From NCBI GenBank assembly GCA_964623395.1, contig CAZUSI010000024.1:1-20099 (forward strand): a stretch of 20,099 nt of DNA, given 5' to 3'. Below the pieces are notes generated by a model. The model was given only the letters and a program-made list of their open reading frames with translations, made no database searches and was not told the DNA's origin. Below, one piece after another: positions 13,739 through 20,099 of this stretch; position 1 is the stretch's first letter, and each line of letters starts with the position of its first letter. This DNA comes from JBDRZD01 sp964623395. Its GTDB lineage: Bacteria > Hydrothermota > Hydrothermia > Hydrothermales > Hydrothermaceae. The position numbers and the translations under genes were made by a program.

Positions 13739-15224
13739 ATAAAAAACCCATATTAAAATTAATATTTTCCCTATCTTTTTTAATTTCATAAAAACCAAAA
13801 TAAAATTTAAAATATTTTAATTTAAAATTTAAATCTATTCCAAATATATTTCCTTGCCCATATAAGGGTAAAAGTTCATAATAAGGGAAAAATGTTGTAT
13901 TATAAAAATATATTCTTGAATAATAATTTTCTGTATTAAAAATTCCATAGTTTATTTCAACAAATTTTTCCTTTAAACTTAAAAATACTCCATTCCCATA
14001 ATAAAAATTTTTATCCTTTTTACTAATTACATAGTTAATTTTAAAAGTTAAAATATTATAATAAAAATTTAATCCAAATCTTTCCCTTTTATAATTTGAA
14101 AATGTGTTTTTATAATCAAAGGAAAGGATAAAATTTTTTATTTTCCTTTGAATTGAAAAATAATTTTTATAGGAATAATTTGTTTCAAGAATTCTTCTAT
14201 AAATAAGCGTATAAATATAAAATTTAAAGGAGAAAATAAAAAAATCTTCAAATATGCAAGTTCCTATTTCATCCCTTGCATTAAAATTTTGGGATATATA
14301 AGAGGAATGGAAATCATAATTGTTTTCATCTAATCTATAAATTAAAAAGCCAAATTTTTTGAATAAAAATTTAAATAAATAGGTATTATTTAAAGGAAGA
14401 TATTCTAAATCAATTTTATATTCTTTTAAGGGAAAAGAAAAAGAAAGGGAAATCTGATTGAAATTTTTATTTAAAGAATAAATGCTTTTGTTTAAAAAAT
14501 TCCTTTCAATTAGAATTGAGAAAAAGAATTTGTTTTTATAAAATCTTAATCCAGAACCAATTTTATTTTCAAAAAAATTTTCTTCATTTTTATAATTTCT
14601 TGAGGATAAATAAAATAAAAAATTTTTATAGGAAATATAAAATCCCTTTAACCCTCTATTATAAAAAGATGAAGAAATATATTTTGCATCAAATATAAAA
14701 AATTTTGAGAAATTATAAAAAAATCCTTGCGAACCATAGATAAGACCATTTCCATTTTCTATAAAATAATCACCAAAAATAAAATTGAAATCTTTTTTAT
14801 AAAAGGAATAGGAAAATCTATATAAGGAATAAAAGTTGTAATTTTTTGAATATAAAAGATTAAAGGAATTTTTTCCAAAATCAAAATTTAATTTATTCAA
14901 AAATTTATTTTCCTTTTCAAAATATGAATAAAAATTAAATCTTTTCCTTTTTATTTCAAAATCAAAATACCTTTCAAATATACTATCAGGTAAAAATATT
15001 TTTGTTCTCCTTTTAAAATCTTCTTTATTTTTAAAATACCCCTTTTCTCTTTCCTTCAAAATTTTTTCAGCATCATAAATGTTTAAAAAGGGGAAGGAAA
15101 TAAGTTTATCAATTTTATCATAATTGGGATTTATCCTTAATTCAGAAAAATAAACTTCAATTTCTTCCCTTTTTTCTTCCTCATCAAAATAAAAGATAAA
15201 AAATAGAATAAGGAAAAAATTCAA
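13719..15224 (-). CDS. Helix-hairpin-helix domain fused to outer-membrane beta-barrel
   Basis: A 501-residue exported protein, extremely rich in Phe, Tyr, Asn and Lys. A short signal-like segment (1-13) is followed by an acidic stretch and a helix-hairpin-helix module at about 31-70 (INPNYDKIDKLISFPFLNIYDAEKIL..GYFKNKEDF), close to ComEA-type repeats in spacing and ending. Residues from about 95 to the end are alternating aromatic/polar strands ending in Phe-Leu, as in outer-membrane beta-barrels. HhH-barrel fusions with unknown function exist in Bacteroidota and relatives; the HhH would sit in the periplasm. The start is TTG at 15224 overlapping the synthase stop (TTGA), with AGGG six bases upstream. 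DNA binding or uptake is possible but unproven. Confidence 0.75.
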   Translation of the reverse strand: MNFFLILFFIFYFDEEEKREEIEVYFSELRINPNYDKIDKLISFPFLNIYDAEKILKEREKGYFKNKEDFKRRTKIFLPDSIFERYFDFEIKRKRFNFYSYFEKENKFLNKLNFDFGKNSFNLLYSKNYNFYSLYRFSYSFYKKDFNFIFGDYFIENGNGLIYGSQGFFYNFSKFFIFDAKYISSSFYNRGLKGFYISYKNFLFYLSSRNYKNEENFFENKIGSGLRFYKNKFFFSILIERNFLNKSIYSLNKNFNQISLSFSFPLKEYKIDLEYLPLNNTYLFKFLFKKFGFLIYRLDENNYDFHSSYISQNFNARDEIGTCIFEDFFIFSFKFYIYTLIYRRILETNYSYKNYFSIQRKIKNFILSFDYKNTFSNYKRERFGLNFYYNILTFKINYVISKKDKNFYYGNGVFLSLKEKFVEINYGIFNTENYYSRIYFYNTTFFPYYELLPLYGQGNIFGIDLNFKLKYFKFYFGFYEIKKDRENINFNMGFLFDKLFL

Positions 15225-16102
15225 TGTTCCCTATGAACTATAAAATCAAATAAATTTTCAAGAAATTTTCTTTCCTCACTTTCTTCAAAATTTTCTATTA
15301 AAATCCTTTTTGCCTTTTCCTTTTCCCTAATTGCCTTTTCTTTTGCCTTCTCAATCCCAAAAACCTTAACATATGTCATTTTATTTAAATCCTTTTTAAC
15401 ATCCTTACCCATTTTTTCTTTATCCCCTATTTCATCAAGTATGTCATCAACAATTTGAAAAGCAAGCCCAATTTTAATACCAATATCTTCTAAAATTTTA
15501 AGTTTTTCAAATTTTTCCGCAAATATACCACCTATTAAAAAGCATGCTTTAAAAAATTCAGCAGTTTTTAAAATATGAATTTTTTTTAAATAATCTTTAT
15601 TTGGTTTTTTTCTTTCACCTTCAATATCATAAATTTCTCCACCAACAACACCAGAAGGGCCAATCGCCTTTACCAAAGTTTCAAGAGATTTCATTTTTAA
15701 AAAGGGAGGTGCTTTGCTTTTCAAAAATACTTCAATTCCATATATAAAAAGTGCATCACCTGTTAAAATTGCAGTTGCCTCATCAAATTTTTTATGAAGG
15801 GAAGGAATTCCCCTTCTTAAATCATCATTATCTATTGCGGGAAGATCATCATGAACTAAGGAAAAAGTATGAATGAGTTCAATTGAAACAGCAGGTGGCA
15901 AAATATATCCTTTGTTTTTTCCACCACATAATCTATAAGTGGATACTGCAATTATTGACCTTATTCTCTTTCCACCTGCCTTTATAGGATAAGGAATTGA
16001 TTTTCTTAAAGTTAAAGGAACATTTTTATCAAATTTTAAAAATTTAAATATTTCCCTATCTATTTCCCTTTTTCTTTTTTCAAATTCCTTTAAAAAATTC
16101 AT
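15221..16102 (-). CDS. ispA: Trans-polyprenyl diphosphate synthase (farnesyl/geranylgeranyl type)
   Basis: A 293-residue prenyl synthase that condenses isopentenyl diphosphate with allylic diphosphates to make C15-C20 precursors of quinones, carrier lipids and other isoprenoids. The KAGGKRIR block (41-48), first Asp-rich motif D85-D86-L-P-A-I-D91, TGDAL helix, FQIVDDILD second Asp-rich motif near 215-223 and GKDVKKDLNKMTY loop are all intact. Chain length is uncertain: the residues before the first motif (HTFSLVHDD) fit short-chain bacterial enzymes. It lies 26 bases after rlmH; that gap holds a TATAAT 8 bases before the ATG. It overlaps the HhH-barrel gene by 4 bases. Confidence 0.93.
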   Translation of the reverse strand: MNFLKEFEKRKREIDREIFKFLKFDKNVPLTLRKSIPYPIKAGGKRIRSIIAVSTYRLCGGKNKGYILPPAVSIELIHTFSLVHDDLPAIDNDDLRRGIPSLHKKFDEATAILTGDALFIYGIEVFLKSKAPPFLKMKSLETLVKAIGPSGVVGGEIYDIEGERKKPNKDYLKKIHILKTAEFFKACFLIGGIFAEKFEKLKILEDIGIKIGLAFQIVDDILDEIGDKEKMGKDVKKDLNKMTYVKVFGIEKAKEKAIREKEKAKRILIENFEESEERKFLENLFDFIVHREH

Positions 16103-16110
16103 AGAGTTTA

Positions 16111-16141
16111 ATTATAAGGTAAAAAAATTTATTTATGATAA
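16111..16141 (-). promoter_or_regulatory. Possible weak promoter before the prenyl synthase
   Basis: TATAAT at 16116-16111 lies 8 bases before the ATG at 16102, in the 26-base gap after rlmH. The best -35 is TTATCA (16141-16136) at a 19-bp spacing, only a 4 of 6 match. The position resembles the better promoters here, but in such AT-rich DNA chance is a real alternative. Confidence 0.3.
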
Positions 16142-16578
16142 TCCATTCCCTTAATTATCGTTAACGCCCTATATATTTGTTCATATAGAATTAATATTGA
16201 AAATTCATGGGGAAATGTCATCTTTGAAAGAGAAAGGATAAAATCAAAATTTTTAAAAATTTCTTCCTTTAAACCAAATGGTCCCCCAATAACAAAATCA
16301 ACATTTTTACCTTCTAAAATTATTTTATTTAAAAATTCTGAAAATTCTAAAGAATCCATCATCTTCCCTTTTCTATCAAGAAGTATTTTAAAATTTTTCT
16401 TATTTAAAAAATTAACTATCCTTTCACTTTCCTTCTCAACTGCAAACCTTTTATTTTTTTCCTCCTTAATTTCTATTTCTTCAATTTTTAAAAAATAACT
16501 TATTCTTCTTTTATATTCTTTTACCAAATTTCTTATATTTTCATCTTTTAATTTTCCAACATAAATTATCCTTATCAC
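16129..16578 (-). CDS. rlmH: 23S rRNA (pseudouridine1915-N3)-methyltransferase RlmH
   Basis: A 149-residue SPOUT-class methyltransferase that methylates pseudouridine 1915 in helix 69 of 23S rRNA. The family marks are clear: the IRIIYVGKLK start, ILLDRKGK near 65-71, FVIGGPFGL (about 95-103) of the AdoMet-binding knot, and the terminal block LSLSKMTFPHE...LYEQIYRA..I.KGMDYHK, where the C-terminal YHK is diagnostic. Length is normal. The start is GTG at 16578; the overlapping ATG two bases upstream is in another frame and meets TGA at once. It is the first gene of the leftward cluster, and its promoter places the -10 only 6 bases before the GTG, suggesting a leaderless mRNA. Confidence 0.97.
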   Translation of the reverse strand: MIRIIYVGKLKDENIRNLVKEYKRRISYFLKIEEIEIKEEKNKRFAVEKESERIVNFLNKKNFKILLDRKGKMMDSLEFSEFLNKIILEGKNVDFVIGGPFGLKEEIFKNFDFILSLSKMTFPHEFSILILYEQIYRALTIIKGMDYHK

Positions 16579-16584
16579 ATTTAA

Positions 16585-16614
16585 ATTATAAATTAATGAA
16601 CTTTAAATTGACAA
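16585..16614 (-). promoter_or_regulatory. Promoter for rlmH and the leftward cluster
   Basis: On the minus strand: TTGTCA (16614-16609), 18-bp spacer, TATAAT (16590-16585), then 6 bases to the GTG at 16578. Same geometry as the rightward promoter and also predicts a leaderless mRNA. The two -35 boxes overlap within an 11-base palindrome (16606-16616) that could also be an operator. Confidence 0.65.
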
Positions 16615-16637
16615 TTAAAATTTTTTTATATTAAAAT
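16608..16637 (+). promoter_or_regulatory. Promoter for the LytR_C-rsfS-argS-ftsE-pdaD operon
   Basis: TTGACA (16608-16613), 18-bp spacer, TAAAAT (16632-16637), then 6 bases to the GTG at 16644. Transcription starting about 7 bases after the -10 would begin at the start codon itself, so a leaderless mRNA is predicted; no Shine-Dalgarno is present. The -35 is shared with the opposite promoter. Confidence 0.65.
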
Positions 16638-16643
16638 TAAAAT

Positions 16644-17069
16644 GTGAAGAAAATTTTATTAAACCTTTTAATTTTTTTAATGGTGGGAATATTAGCAGTT
16701 TTTACTTATTCTTTTCTTGAAAGTTTTAATTTAAAAAAGAAAAATGAAGAAATTATAAATAAAAGGAATTTAAGGGTTGAGGTTTTAAATGCAACAAAAG
16801 TAAAAAGATTAGCACAAAGAGTTACTGCAAAATTGAGGGAAATGGGTTTTGATGTAATTAGGTATGGTAATCATGATATGGAATTAAATGAAACATGCAT
16901 ATTTGATAGAAAATATCCTGATTTAAAAGCAGGAAAATTGCTTGCAAAAGAAATTGGAAATCCAAAAGTTTATTTTGAAGCAGACCCTGATGATTTAGTT
17001 GATATTACTATAATAATTGGAAAAGATTATAAAAAATATTTTTCTGAAATTGAAAAAGAGTGGGAATAA
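16644..17069 (+). CDS. Membrane-anchored LytR C-terminal (LytR_C) domain protein
   Basis: A 141-residue protein with an N-terminal transmembrane anchor (about 4-24) and an extracytoplasmic LytR_C domain at about 43-128: RVEVLNATKVKRLAQRVTAKLREMGFDV, a DR turn at 88-89, an LAKEIG helix and VDITIIIGKDY at the end. The domain usually follows the catalytic part of LytR-CpsA-Psr phosphotransferases, which attach glycopolymers to the wall; here the catalytic part is missing, so its role is unknown, perhaps cell-wall or glycan binding. The gene heads the rsfS-argS-ftsE operon; LytR-type genes beside rsfS are common in bacteria. The start is GTG at 16644, only 6 bases after a putative -10, suggesting a leaderless message. 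Its end overlaps rsfS. Confidence 0.85.
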   Translation: MKKILLNLLIFLMVGILAVFTYSFLESFNLKKKNEEIINKRNLRVEVLNATKVKRLAQRVTAKLREMGFDVIRYGNHDMELNETCIFDRKYPDLKAGKLLAKEIGNPKVYFEADPDDLVDITIIIGKDYKKYFSEIEKEWE

Positions 17070-17430
17070 AGTCCCTGAAATAATAAAAAAAGTTTTTAAA
17101 ATTCTTTATGATAAAAAGAATGAGGATTTAATAGTTATTGATGTTAGTAAAGTCTTGCAAGGTATATGTGATTATTTTATAATTGCTACTGGATATACAG
17201 AAGAGCATTTAAGGGCAACATGTATGGAAATTGAAAAAAAGATGAAGGAAGAAGGGATTTTACCACACCATATTGAGGGTTATGAAAAAGGTGTATGGAT
17301 ACTTATGGATTATGATGATTTTGTAGTGCATTTATTTTTGGATGAAATTAGAAGATATTATGACCTTGAATCCCTTTGGGGGGATCAAAAAACTTATGGA
17401 ATCAAAGAAATTCTTGAGGAAGGAGATTGA
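17050..17430 (+). CDS. rsfS: Ribosome silencing factor RsfS (YbeB/Iojap)
   Basis: RsfS binds ribosomal protein L14 and blocks subunit joining when nutrients are short. Hallmarks: DLIVIDVSKV..CDYFIIATGYTEEHLRA, the IEGYEKGVWILMDYDDFVVHLF core, and the YYDLESLWGDQ ending. The start is uncertain: TTG at 17050 gives 126 residues with a 20-base overlap into the LytR_C gene, close to the family's usual length; TTG at 17017 would give 137 residues with a longer overlap. No good Shine-Dalgarno marks either. Its 3' end overlaps argS. A typical position for rsfS is next to nadD or a LytR-type gene; nadD is not in the window. Confidence 0.93.
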   Translation: MKKSGNKVPEIIKKVFKILYDKKNEDLIVIDVSKVLQGICDYFIIATGYTEEHLRATCMEIEKKMKEEGILPHHIEGYEKGVWILMDYDDFVVHLFLDEIRRYYDLESLWGDQKTYGIKEILEEGD

Positions 17431-18973
17431 AGATTTAATAGGGAAAATTCTTGGTGAAAAAATTTCTCTTGAAAAACCAAAAAATATAAATTATGGAGAT
17501 TATTCATTCCCTTTATTTGAAATTTCAAAAAGAAAAAATAAAAAGCCAGAAGAAATTTTTGAAGAAATAAAAGAAAAAATTGAAAAAGAAAAAATTTTTG
17601 AAGAAATAAATTATTTAAAGGGATTTTTAAATATAAAAATTTCTTTTGAAATTCTTATAGATAATTTGAGGGAAATTTTAAGGGAAAAAGAAAATTTTGG
17701 AAAAATTAATATAGGGAAAGGGAAAAAAATAAACCTTGAATTTGTTTCTGCAAACCCAACAGGTCCTTTAAATGTGGCAAATGCAAGGGCTGCTTCAATG
17801 GGTGATACACTTGCAAATTTATTAAAAAGTGCTGGATTTTATGTTGAAAAAGAATATTATGTCAACGATTCAGGAAATCAAGTTAAAATTCTTGAAAATT
17901 CCTTAAATATAAGGATAAAGGAGATTTTGGGTGAAAAAATTTCTTATCCTGAAGAATTTTATCCGGGAGAATATTTAATAGAAATTGCAAAAGAAATAGT
18001 TGAAAAGAATATAAGTGATAAAATTGAATATGCAATAAACAAAATTTTGGAAAGTCAAAGAAATTCCCTTTTAAAAATAGGTGTTAAATTTGATAATTTT
18101 GTAAGGGAAAGTGATATAAGAAAATCTAAAAAAGTTGAAGAAGTTTTAAAAAGGATTTCAAAATATACTTATGAAAAAGATGGTGCAATATATTTTAAAT
18201 CAACGAGTTTTGGAGATGATAAGGATAGGGTTTTAATTAAAAAAAATAAGGAAATCACTTATTTTTTAGCTGACCTTGCCTATCATCTTTATAAGGTGGA
18301 AAGAGGATTTGATATTTTAATAAATATATGGGGACCTGATCATCATGGTTATATAGCAAGAATGAAAGCAGGGCTAAAGGCCTTAGGATTTGAAAATTTT
18401 GAAGTTTTAATATGTCAGCAGGTAAACTTAAAAAGGGGAAATGAAACAGTAAAACTTTCAAAAAGAAAGGGAATTTATTATACAATGGATGAACTTATAG
18501 AGGAAGCAGGAAAAGAAAGCACAAGAATTTTTATGCTTTTAAAAAGTTTTGATTCACCTTTGGACTTTGATATTGAACTTTCAAAAAGAATTTCCTTTGA
18601 AAATCCCCTTTATTATCTTCAATATATGCATGCAAGATGTGTAAATGTTAGAAAATATGCAAATGAAAAGGGGATTAATGAAGAAAATTTTGATGAAAAA
18701 TATTTAAAGGAGAATGAAGAAAGGGAAATTCTTTTAAATCTCTTTTATTTTAAGGATATTGTTGAAAAGGGAGCAATTTTAAGGGCTCCTCATCTTTTAC
18801 CCCATTTTCTCTTAGAGCTTGCAGGTCTTTATCATTCCTATTATCAAAGGAAAAGGATTATAAGTGATGATATAGAAGTTTCAAAAGCAAGACTTGCTTT
18901 AAACAATGCATGTGAATATGTTATAAAAAATGGATTAAAAATAATGGGAATAAAGCCAATTGAGAGGATGTGA
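17396..18973 (+). CDS. argS: Arginyl-tRNA synthetase (class I) with altered HIGH motif
   Basis: Class I synthetase of 525 residues from the ATG at 17396. The N-terminal additional domain (NINYGDYSFPLFEISKRKNKKP) that recognises the tRNA elbow is present, then SANPTGPLNVANARAASMGD (about 117-136), the KLSKRKG form of KMSKS (about 352) and the C-terminal DALR anticodon domain (YMHARC, then ALNNACEYVIKNGLKIMGI). At the HIGH site, usually HVGH or HIGH after GPL, the sequence is N-V-A-N, so both histidines are replaced by Asn. The upstream frame is open to 17342, but the ATG at 17396 (MESKKFLRKEIEDL) gives a normal N-terminus; TTG 17414 is an alternative. The start overlaps rsfS by 35 bases, and its stop overlaps the ftsE ATG by one base (TGATG). 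Confidence 0.94.
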   Translation: MESKKFLRKEIEDLIGKILGEKISLEKPKNINYGDYSFPLFEISKRKNKKPEEIFEEIKEKIEKEKIFEEINYLKGFLNIKISFEILIDNLREILREKENFGKINIGKGKKINLEFVSANPTGPLNVANARAASMGDTLANLLKSAGFYVEKEYYVNDSGNQVKILENSLNIRIKEILGEKISYPEEFYPGEYLIEIAKEIVEKNISDKIEYAINKILESQRNSLLKIGVKFDNFVRESDIRKSKKVEEVLKRISKYTYEKDGAIYFKSTSFGDDKDRVLIKKNKEITYFLADLAYHLYKVERGFDILINIWGPDHHGYIARMKAGLKALGFENFEVLICQQVNLKRGNETVKLSKRKGIYYTMDELIEEAGKESTRIFMLLKSFDSPLDFDIELSKRISFENPLYYLQYMHARCVNVRKYANEKGINEENFDEKYLKENEEREILLNLFYFKDIVEKGAILRAPHLLPHFLLELAGLYHSYYQRKRIISDDIEVSKARLALNNACEYVIKNGLKIMGIKPIERM

Positions 18974-19644
18974 TGGAAAGTGTTGTTGAATTTTGTGATG
19001 TTAAAAAAATTTATAGGAATAAATATTATGCTTTAAAAAATATAAATTTAAATATAAATAAAGGGGAATTTATATTTCTTGTTGGTCCTTCAGGAGCAGG
19101 AAAAACAACCCTTTTAAAACTCATTTATATGGAAGAATTACCTGAAGAAGGTGAAGTAAAGGTTCTTGGATTTTCAAATAAAGATATAAAAAAGAAGGAT
19201 ATAGAATTTTTAAGAAGAAAAATAGGAGTTGTGTTTCAGGATTTTAGATTACTTGCTGATAGAAATGCACTTGAAAATGTCACATTTTCTCTTGAAATTA
19301 TAGGGGTTCCTTATAAAGAGGCAAGGGAAAAAAGTTTAAAGGTTTTAACTGATATTGGTCTTATAGGAAAAGTAGATAGTGATATATTTGATCTTTCAGG
19401 AGGAGAAAAACAAAAGGTATGTATTGCAAGGGCACTTGTAAGAGAACCCATAATTTTAATTGCTGATGAACCAACAGGAAACATAGATCCTGAATCATGT
19501 GATGAAATAATTGATTTACTTATTAAAATACATTCAAAGGGAACAACTGTAATAATGGCAACTCATAATTATTCGCTTATTGAAAAAATTCCTATTAAAA
19601 AAACAGTATATCTTGAAAGGGGAGAAATTAAGAAAATAGAATGA
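18973..19644 (+). CDS. ftsE: Cell-division ABC transporter ATP-binding protein FtsE
   Basis: A 223-residue ABC ATPase. Walker A is GPSGAGKTT (38-46), the Q-loop lies in the diagnostic FtsE block GVVFQDFRLLADRNALENVTF (about 85-105), the ABC signature is LSGGEKQK (141-148), Walker B is ILIADE (161-166) and the H-loop is in MATHNYS. FtsE works with the membrane protein FtsX to activate peptidoglycan hydrolases at division. The partner ftsX is not the next gene here: the arginine decarboxylase follows with a 4-base overlap. The start is ATG 18973 with GAGAGG five bases upstream, rather than GTG 18970. Another ABC ATPase of the MacB/LolD type is less likely given the FQDFRLL block. Confidence 0.88.
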   Translation: MESVVEFCDVKKIYRNKYYALKNINLNINKGEFIFLVGPSGAGKTTLLKLIYMEELPEEGEVKVLGFSNKDIKKKDIEFLRRKIGVVFQDFRLLADRNALENVTFSLEIIGVPYKEAREKSLKVLTDIGLIGKVDSDIFDLSGGEKQKVCIARALVREPIILIADEPTGNIDPESCDEIIDLLIKIHSKGTTVIMATHNYSLIEKIPIKKTVYLERGEIKKIE

Positions 19645-20096
19645 TAATAAGACCAAAAAGATTCTTTTTAACGGCTGGATGTGGAAAAGGGAAATATCCA
19701 TTGATTGCCTTTGATAATGCTTTAAAAGATGCAAAAATTTCAGATTATAATCTTTTAAAAGTTTCAAGCATTTTACCAGAAGGTGCAAAGGAAAGAAAAT
19801 TTTTAAAAATTAAAAAGGGGTCTATAATTTTTATTGCCTATTCATATTTAATAGAAGAGGAAGGAATTATAAGTTCTGCTTGTGCTGTTGCAATTCCTAA
19901 AAGAAAAAATGATATAGGAGTAATAATGGAATTTTCAGGAAAAGTTGAAGAAAAAATTGCAATTGAAAAAGTTTGTGAAATGGCTGAAATCGCAATGAAG
20001 GAAAGAGGTATTCTAATTAAAAAAATAATTTCAAAATCAAAAAGTTTAATTGCTGAAAAATATTCCTGCACATTTGCAGGATGCTGTTTATGGTAA
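19641..20096 (+). CDS. pdaD: Pyruvoyl-dependent arginine decarboxylase (PvlArgDC)
   Basis: A 151-residue enzyme converting arginine to agmatine, the entry to polyamine synthesis. It should be made as a proenzyme and self-cleave between Ser42 and Ser43 (LKVSSILPEGA), turning Ser43 into the pyruvoyl group; the surrounding block matches the Methanocaldococcus enzyme's RISSIMPPEA as I recall it. Further marks: FDNALKDA (24-31), SACAVAIPK (79-87), the IMEFSGK strand with the presumed catalytic Glu97, and the CTFAGCCLW end. Length is normal and the gene is complete, ending 3 bases before the window edge. It overlaps ftsE by 4 bases (ATGA), so the two are translationally coupled, an unexpected pairing. 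Such enzymes are best known in archaea but occur in Chlamydiae and several thermophilic or candidate bacterial groups. Confidence 0.93.
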   Translation: MIIRPKRFFLTAGCGKGKYPLIAFDNALKDAKISDYNLLKVSSILPEGAKERKFLKIKKGSIIFIAYSYLIEEEGIISSACAVAIPKRKNDIGVIMEFSGKVEEKIAIEKVCEMAEIAMKERGILIKKIISKSKSLIAEKYSCTFAGCCLW

Positions 20097-20099
20097 TTA

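Noticed and set aside
17342..17395. Longer N-terminus for arginyl-tRNA synthetase
   Set aside because: It would overlap rsfS by 89 bases and adds residues that merely mirror rsfS codons in another frame; the ATG at 17396 already gives a normal N-terminus.
19715..19890. ISSAC at residues 77-81 of the arginine decarboxylase as the self-cleavage site
   Set aside because: Comparison with the Methanocaldococcus enzyme as I remember it puts cleavage in the earlier (R/K)(I/V)SSI(M/L)P block, here Ser42-Ser43.
1..20099. tRNA, rRNA, riboswitch, CRISPR or mobile element
   Set aside because: No GC-rich structured patch, no direct-repeat array, no transposase or integrase and no terminal inverted repeats were found; nearly all sequence is covered by tightly packed genes.

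Overview
The window reads as chromosomal DNA of a diderm, probably thermophilic, very AT-rich bacterium. The layout is compact: genes overlap or lie only a few bases apart, starts are ATG, GTG or TTG, and arginine is almost always AGA or AGG. An envelope toolkit (PorV-like outer-membrane protein, FlgD-type Ig domains, TonB/ExbB/ExbD, heptose kinase) occurs beside a pyruvoyl arginine decarboxylase. This suggests an uncultured FCB-adjacent lineage such as WOR-3 or a relative; that placement is inference only. A run of exactly 100 N (8029-8128) is most likely a scaffolding gap of unknown true length. I see no rRNA, tRNA, CRISPR array, insertion sequence or prophage, and no gene-free stretch longer than 300 bases.

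Left edge (+ strand, 2-1845): the tail of a protein with an ILEI/FAM3-like domain, probably truncated by the window edge, then histidyl-tRNA synthetase. hisS meets the long leftward cluster tail to tail with a 27-base overlap.

Leftward cluster (- strand, 16578 down to 1819): fifteen co-oriented genes. First come housekeeping and envelope genes: rlmH, a polyprenyl diphosphate synthase, a helix-hairpin-helix plus beta-barrel protein, a coiled-coil zinc-ribbon protein, RNase HI, a HIT hydrolase and a heptose-7-phosphate kinase. Then comes an envelope machine: a large secreted protein with a FlgD-like C-terminal domain, a PorV-like barrel protein, a ~22-repeat TPR protein, ExbB/TolQ, two ExbD/TolR proteins, TonB/TolA, and a small periplasmic protein joining a FlgD-Ig domain to a degenerate OmpA domain. 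This looks like a Tol-Pal/Ton-type energised trans-envelope system. Its oddest trait is that the two ExbD proteins have reciprocally exchanged Asp and Asn at the same two positions, so only one of them carries the conserved membrane Asp.

Rightward operon (+ strand, 16644-20096): a membrane-anchored LytR_C protein, ribosome silencing factor RsfS, arginyl-tRNA synthetase, FtsE and pyruvoyl-dependent arginine decarboxylase, all overlapping end to end.

Promoters: five strong sigma70-like sites share an 18-bp spacer. Two form a mirror-symmetric divergent pair between rlmH and the LytR_C gene, with both GTG starts 33 bases from a common palindrome centre, which predicts leaderless mRNAs. The others sit in front of the zinc-ribbon gene, the surface-protein gene and exbD2, dividing the long leftward cluster into sub-operons.
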